A stretch of DNA of 8,135 nucleotides from a bacterium (lineage in GTDB: Bacteria > Bdellovibrionota > FAC87 > UBA2466): the NCBI GenBank assembly GCA_019750655.1, contig JAIEOG010000166.1:1-8135 (forward strand), given 5' to 3'. Position 1 is the stretch's first letter; every line of letters starts with the position of its first letter. The notes under the pieces are model-generated. The model ran no database searches. It was given only the letters and a program-made list of their open reading frames with translations, and had not been told where the DNA came from. Position numbers and translations under genes: made by a program. This document shows positions 5,561-8,135 of this stretch, piece after piece.

Positions 5561-6541
5561 ATGAAAACACCCTTCAAACCAGCAGACGCCGCACGTCACG
5601 CGTTGCGCCCTTTGCTTGCAGCCGGAACGCAACTACCGACAACCGTTTCACTTTCTGCCGGAGGAAGTGCGAATCTCCAAAACTGGATCCAAGGCGTTCA
5701 CTTCGATCCCACTTTTTTGACGCCTTTTGAATTGGGCAGAAAAGTTTTGCGTCTCTCGCTATTCCAGTTTCAATGCCTTGGCGCATTGCCCGCAGCGGCA
5801 CAAGTCAGCCTTGGAGTGAATGCGAGCACCTCAGAACCATTTTTAAGAGAACTCCTGCGCGGCATGGCAGCGGTGGCGGCACCGCAGAAGATCGCGCTAA
5901 GCTTTGGAAATTCCACGCATGCGCCCCAGGCGTTCTTGATTTCCGTTTTGACGACGGGAACAAAACCCAAGGCCTTCCCTAGTGCGCGGCCCGGAGACCG
6001 CTTGGTAGTCACCGGCACCGTCGGCACCGCAGCAGCGGGTTTGGCTGCTCTCAAACGCTTTGGCTGGCCTGCGATTCAAGACTACGCACGTGTCACCCAG
6101 GCCCACTTGCGACCGGAGCCCCCTCTGGAGTTTCTAACTCTAGCGCGTCAAAAAGCCTGGTTCCACTCCCCAGTGCCTCTCGTCGATGGCGTAGCCTCCG
6201 ACGCGCATCATTTGGGAGAAACCAACCGCGTGGGCCTGCGCCTTTTAGAAGAAAACCTTCCCGTGGAAGAGGAAACCCTGCAGGTAGCCCGCTATTTATC
6301 GACGAGCGCGCGACAATGGCTGCTCCAAGGAGCAGAAGATCAGGGACTGCTTTTCACCGTCGCAGAAAACGCCTGGCCTCAAGCCCAAGCGCTCGCGCGG
6401 AAGACGCGTACAGAACTCACTGAAATCGGCGGCTGCGTAGCCGTGAAAGAAGGAATGCGTGTTGTTACCGTTGAAGGAAAAGAAACCCCGCTACTAAAGC
6501 GGAGCTGGAACCCACTACTCCGCGCACGTACCGCGCGCTAA
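5561..6541 (+). CDS. ThiL/AIR-synthase-fold protein, probably catalytically degenerate
   Basis: A 326-residue protein, close to the usual ThiL length, that follows thiamine-monophosphate kinase along its whole sequence: QGVHF (44-48) for EGVHF, PFELGRKVLRLSLF (55-68) for the PxDLGxKALxxNLSD stretch, LGALP (73-77), PGDRLVVTGTVG (144-155), HLRPEPPL (182-189), VDGVASDA (208-215) for SDGLAADL, and LLFTV (263-267) near the end. The metal- and nucleotide-binding acids are mostly gone: the GDD position reads SAGG (32-35), the SD position LFQ (67-69), the GD position GN (116-117), and in DISDGL only D209 remains. ThiL activity is therefore doubtful; it may be a binding or regulatory pseudoenzyme. It has no signal peptide. 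The ATG lacks a Shine-Dalgarno sequence. It is divergent from the activator, and its 3' end overlaps the convergent M24 gene by 4 bp. Confidence 0.8.
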   Translation: MKTPFKPADAARHALRPLLAAGTQLPTTVSLSAGGSANLQNWIQGVHFDPTFLTPFELGRKVLRLSLFQFQCLGALPAAAQVSLGVNASTSEPFLRELLRGMAAVAAPQKIALSFGNSTHAPQAFLISVLTTGTKPKAFPSARPGDRLVVTGTVGTAAAGLAALKRFGWPAIQDYARVTQAHLRPEPPLEFLTLARQKAWFHSPVPLVDGVASDAHHLGETNRVGLRLLEENLPVEEETLQVARYLSTSARQWLLQGAEDQGLLFTVAENAWPQAQALARKTRTELTEIGGCVAVKEGMRVVTVEGKETPLLKRSWNPLLRARTAR

Positions 6542-7221
6542 CCGAGCCACGGGTTCGGCTGGCGTGTGAGAGTGTCTTCGTAAAAAGCGCCGAACATCCG
6601 CTTCGGGTGGCGCAAATGCACCTCCAAAATCCAACGATCCGAAATGGGTGTCCCCGCGAACGAGACGAGATTTCCCTTGTGGTAGAGCACATGGGGAAAA
6701 TCCGCAATGCGGTGGCCGCTGGCCCCATCAAGCGCAAACTCCCACCCCATGTCGCGCGCTGCCGTCTGCGCGAAATCGTAGAGCCGCTTGCCTGACCACC
6801 CCTGCTCTGCCCAGCGCACCTGGATTTGCTGGAAAAGATGGCGCGCATCCGCTGCGCAACGGACCATATCGGGATCCTCACCCACAGTGAAAGCCGCGCC
6901 TACATCGCCTTCATAGCCATGAAACACGGGGCCCAGATCCAAAAAGAAAATATCTTTGTCTTGCAGGCGCACTCCCGGCAGCGACATTTCAGAAAATGTC
7001 CGGCGGGTATTCACACCAAAACGCACGTGGGTTTTGTGCCAGAAGCGCTCGGCACCTTTGGCTCGCAAGGTTTCTTCCGCGAGAGCACGCGCTTGGGTCT
7101 CCAACATGCCGGGACGGATTTGCCGGGCAATCGCGAGCAAGCTTTCCCAGCTTAAGCGGCGCGCATCGTCTAGCTTGGCGGGTTCGAAGGTCTGACTGAC
7201 TTTTTCAAACTCTGGGTGCAT
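6538..7221 (-). CDS. M24-family metallopeptidase (aminopeptidase/prolidase-like)
   Basis: A 227-residue cytoplasmic pita-bread-fold peptidase. The five metal ligands of the family can be placed: D95 and D106 (LDLGPVFHGYEGDVGAAF), H170 (GASGHRIADFP), E200 (ILEVHL) and E215 (FYEDTL). It lacks the N-terminal domain of full Xaa-Pro peptidases and is shorter than methionine aminopeptidase (about 260), so its substrate is not clear; a dipeptidase or aminopeptidase role is likely. The ATG has AAGGA 6 bases upstream and lies inside the end of the M15B gene (17-bp overlap), so the two should be translated together. The stop overlaps the convergent ThiL-like gene. Domain call firm, specificity unknown. 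Confidence 0.88.
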   Translation of the reverse strand: MHPEFEKVSQTFEPAKLDDARRLSWESLLAIARQIRPGMLETQARALAEETLRAKGAERFWHKTHVRFGVNTRRTFSEMSLPGVRLQDKDIFFLDLGPVFHGYEGDVGAAFTVGEDPDMVRCAADARHLFQQIQVRWAEQGWSGKRLYDFAQTAARDMGWEFALDGASGHRIADFPHVLYHKGNLVSFAGTPISDRWILEVHLRHPKRMFGAFYEDTLTRQPNPWLG

Positions 7222-7900
7222 CCGAGATCCTTAAAAAGAATCTATCGAATATCTCGGGGAGTTCCGCAAGGATTTCGTCTTTTAGCGTTAACGCCGAACC
7301 CGCAATAGCGGCTTCCAGCAATGCCGGGTTATGAGCCTTGAATAAAGGCTGGGCCGTGGGCGAATGGCTCAAGTGCCACCGCTCGGGTTGCACGCCACCC
7401 ATATCCCTCTGGTAGGGCCTGAAGAAACCTTCTTCATGCATATGCCGATCGAGCCAGTCATGCAGCGCCCCGAACATCCCTCCGGGCCGCACTTCGGCTT
7501 CGGTGAGCTGCACGGAGTAGCCGGGAGGCACGGAAAGGCGATCAATTACATCAAGGTCCGTGCCCCAGTGGTGGCGGCTTGCGCCGGGTAGCGCCGACCA
7601 ATGCAGAATGGAATACACCAGCTCCCGAGGCGAGAGCTGGGAAATGTCTAAAACTTTGCCGCGCGCATCCAGCACAGCGCGCTGGCCCGAGGCCTTCGCA
7701 TTCCATATCGCGACTTGAGCCTCGAACGATCGAAACCCGCTCACGACTTCGAGCTCGAACCCCGCTCGGTGCGCCTTTTTTCGAAGGTTCTCGAGGGGAA
7801 TCACAACCGCTTGGTGCAAGCGCGCCTTACTCTCCGACACGGGGGAAAGGTGGCTCTCTGTTTGGCCAGTGAGAATCGAATCAGTCTGCGAGGCGTTCAT
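7205..7900 (-). CDS. M15B (VanY-like) D-alanyl-D-alanine carboxypeptidase family protein
   Basis: A zinc peptidase of 231 residues. The first motif SRHHWGTDLDV (108-118) supplies H110 and D117, and ERWH (173-176) supplies catalytic E173 and zinc ligand H176; SGFRSFEAQ (54-62) matches the family's substrate-binding strand. Members usually trim D-alanine or other stem-peptide residues from peptidoglycan and are exported, but this N terminus (MNASQTDSILTG) is polar, with no signal peptide or membrane helix. Cytoplasmic work on recycled murein peptides is therefore plausible; leaderless export is also possible. A stop codon lies in frame two codons before the ATG, which limits the start; the Shine-Dalgarno match is poor. 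It is the first gene of a pair with the M24 peptidase. Confidence 0.88.
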   Translation of the reverse strand: MNASQTDSILTGQTESHLSPVSESKARLHQAVVIPLENLRKKAHRAGFELEVVSGFRSFEAQVAIWNAKASGQRAVLDARGKVLDISQLSPRELVYSILHWSALPGASRHHWGTDLDVIDRLSVPPGYSVQLTEAEVRPGGMFGALHDWLDRHMHEEGFFRPYQRDMGGVQPERWHLSHSPTAQPLFKAHNPALLEAAIAGSALTLKDEILAELPEIFDRFFLRISDAPRV

Positions 7901-7937
7901 TGGGACTTAGTCTACCAGAACCATGGCCAAGAGCCGT

Positions 7938-7971
7938 TTTCTGTCACCGCTGTCGTTTAGTTTCTGACACC
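7938..7971. promoter_or_regulatory. Two tandem 11-bp repeats upstream of the sigma-54 promoter
   Basis: TTTCTGTCACC (7938-7948) and TTTCTGACACC (7961-7971) match in 10 of 11 bases and lie 23 bp apart, about two helical turns. The differing base also makes TGTCA and TGACA an inverted pair. They would sit roughly 65 to 100 bases before the predicted sigma-54 start, a usual distance for enhancer-binding-protein sites. Confidence 0.5.
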
Positions 7972-8009
7972 CCAGCCCTCCTCGCAGAAAGCCTTACGCT
8001 GTATTCTCG

Positions 8010-8026
8010 CTGGCACAGCACTCGCA
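8010..8026 (+). promoter_or_regulatory. Sigma-54 (RpoN) -24/-12 promoter
   Basis: CTGGCACAGCACTCGCA matches the TGGCAC-N5-TTGCW consensus at every position but one (TCGC for TTGC). The GG (8012-8013) and GC (8024-8025) have the required spacing. Transcription should start near 8037, giving a leader of about 39 bases to the GTG at 8076. It is the best sigma-54 site I found between genes in this window. Confidence 0.65.
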
Positions 8027-8032
8027 TTAAGG

Positions 8033-8070
8033 CTCCCCAGGAAGCCCCTCGCAAGGGGCCACGTGGGGAG
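8033..8070 (+). promoter_or_regulatory. Leader hairpin able to cover the Shine-Dalgarno sequence
   Basis: CTCCCCA (8033-8039) can pair with TGGGGAG (8064-8070), which is the ribosome-binding site of the next gene. Between them GCCCCT-CGCA-AGGGGC (8044-8059) forms a stable inner hairpin. A transcript starting at the predicted sigma-54 site (about 8037) would keep only the last few bases of the left outer arm; a longer transcript would keep all of it. Confidence 0.45.
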
Positions 8071-8075
8071 GACGC

Positions 8076-8135
8076 GTGTTTAAGAAGACTGCTATCGTTT
8101 TCGCACTATTTGCGGCGCTGCTAGGCGCCGCTACG
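8076..8135 (+). CDS. Start of an exported protein (3' end outside window)
   Basis: GTG at 8076-8078 follows a strong GGGGAGGA Shine-Dalgarno sequence (8065-8072) and opens 20 codons to the end of the window. They read as the first part of a Sec signal peptide: (M)FKKTAIVFALF followed by AALLGAAT, with two lysines and a hydrophobic Ala/Leu core. The function lies beyond the edge. The sigma-54 promoter just upstream suggests that the gene is induced under specific conditions by an enhancer-binding protein. Confidence 0.7.
   Translation, partial: MFKKTAIVFALFAALLGAAT

Noticed and set aside
7900..8124. Plus-strand frame of 74 codons at the right edge
   Set aside because: It runs through the sigma-54 promoter and leader in a different frame from the signal-peptide start and does not look like a protein.

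Overview
The window reads as a chromosomal segment of a Gram-negative bacterium, at moderate GC, with tightly packed genes. An Mla-type lipid transport operon implies an outer membrane. A NtrC-type activator and a good -24/-12 promoter imply sigma-54. A single-domain HNH protein of a type I associate with Bdellovibrio-like genomes points to Bdellovibrionota or another former deltaproteobacterium. That assignment is inference from gene content, not from a marker gene.

Layout. (1) 1-2140, plus strand: the end of an mlaE-like permease, an mlaF-like ATPase and an mlaD-like MCE protein, with overlapping stops and starts. An 18-bp perfect palindrome sits on the mlaD stop. (2) 2158-2440: no convincing gene; one imperfect GC-rich stem-loop. 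(3) 2441-3375, plus: an HNH-nuclease gene with its own promoter, a 16-bp palindrome over the -10 region, and near its 3' end a near-copy (18 of 19 bases) of the palindrome behind mlaD. (4) 5421 down to 3395, minus: a sigma-54 activator with a degenerate receiver domain, then, 17 bp later, an unrecognised secreted protein. (5) 5561-6541, plus and divergent from the activator: a ThiL-fold protein that has lost most catalytic aspartates. The two divergent promoters overlap at their -35 boxes. (6) 7900 down to 6538, minus: an M15B (VanY-like) peptidase and an M24 metallopeptidase overlapping by 17 bp, both without signal peptides. (7) 7901-8135: an intergenic region with two tandem 11-bp repeats, a sigma-54 promoter, a leader able to hide its own Shine-Dalgarno sequence, and the first 20 codons of an exported protein.

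How it may fit together. The Mla genes form an inner-membrane ABC complex for phospholipid traffic. The activator could work at the sigma-54 promoter near 8010, the only good one I saw in the window, but the two are about 2.6 kb apart and nothing in the sequence proves the link. The two peptidases look like a coupled pair for cytoplasmic turnover of peptides, possibly murein-derived. The most unusual content is two proteins with worn active sites encoded back to back (a receiver without its phospho-acceptor and a kinase fold without its metal ligands), plus the layered control region at the right edge.
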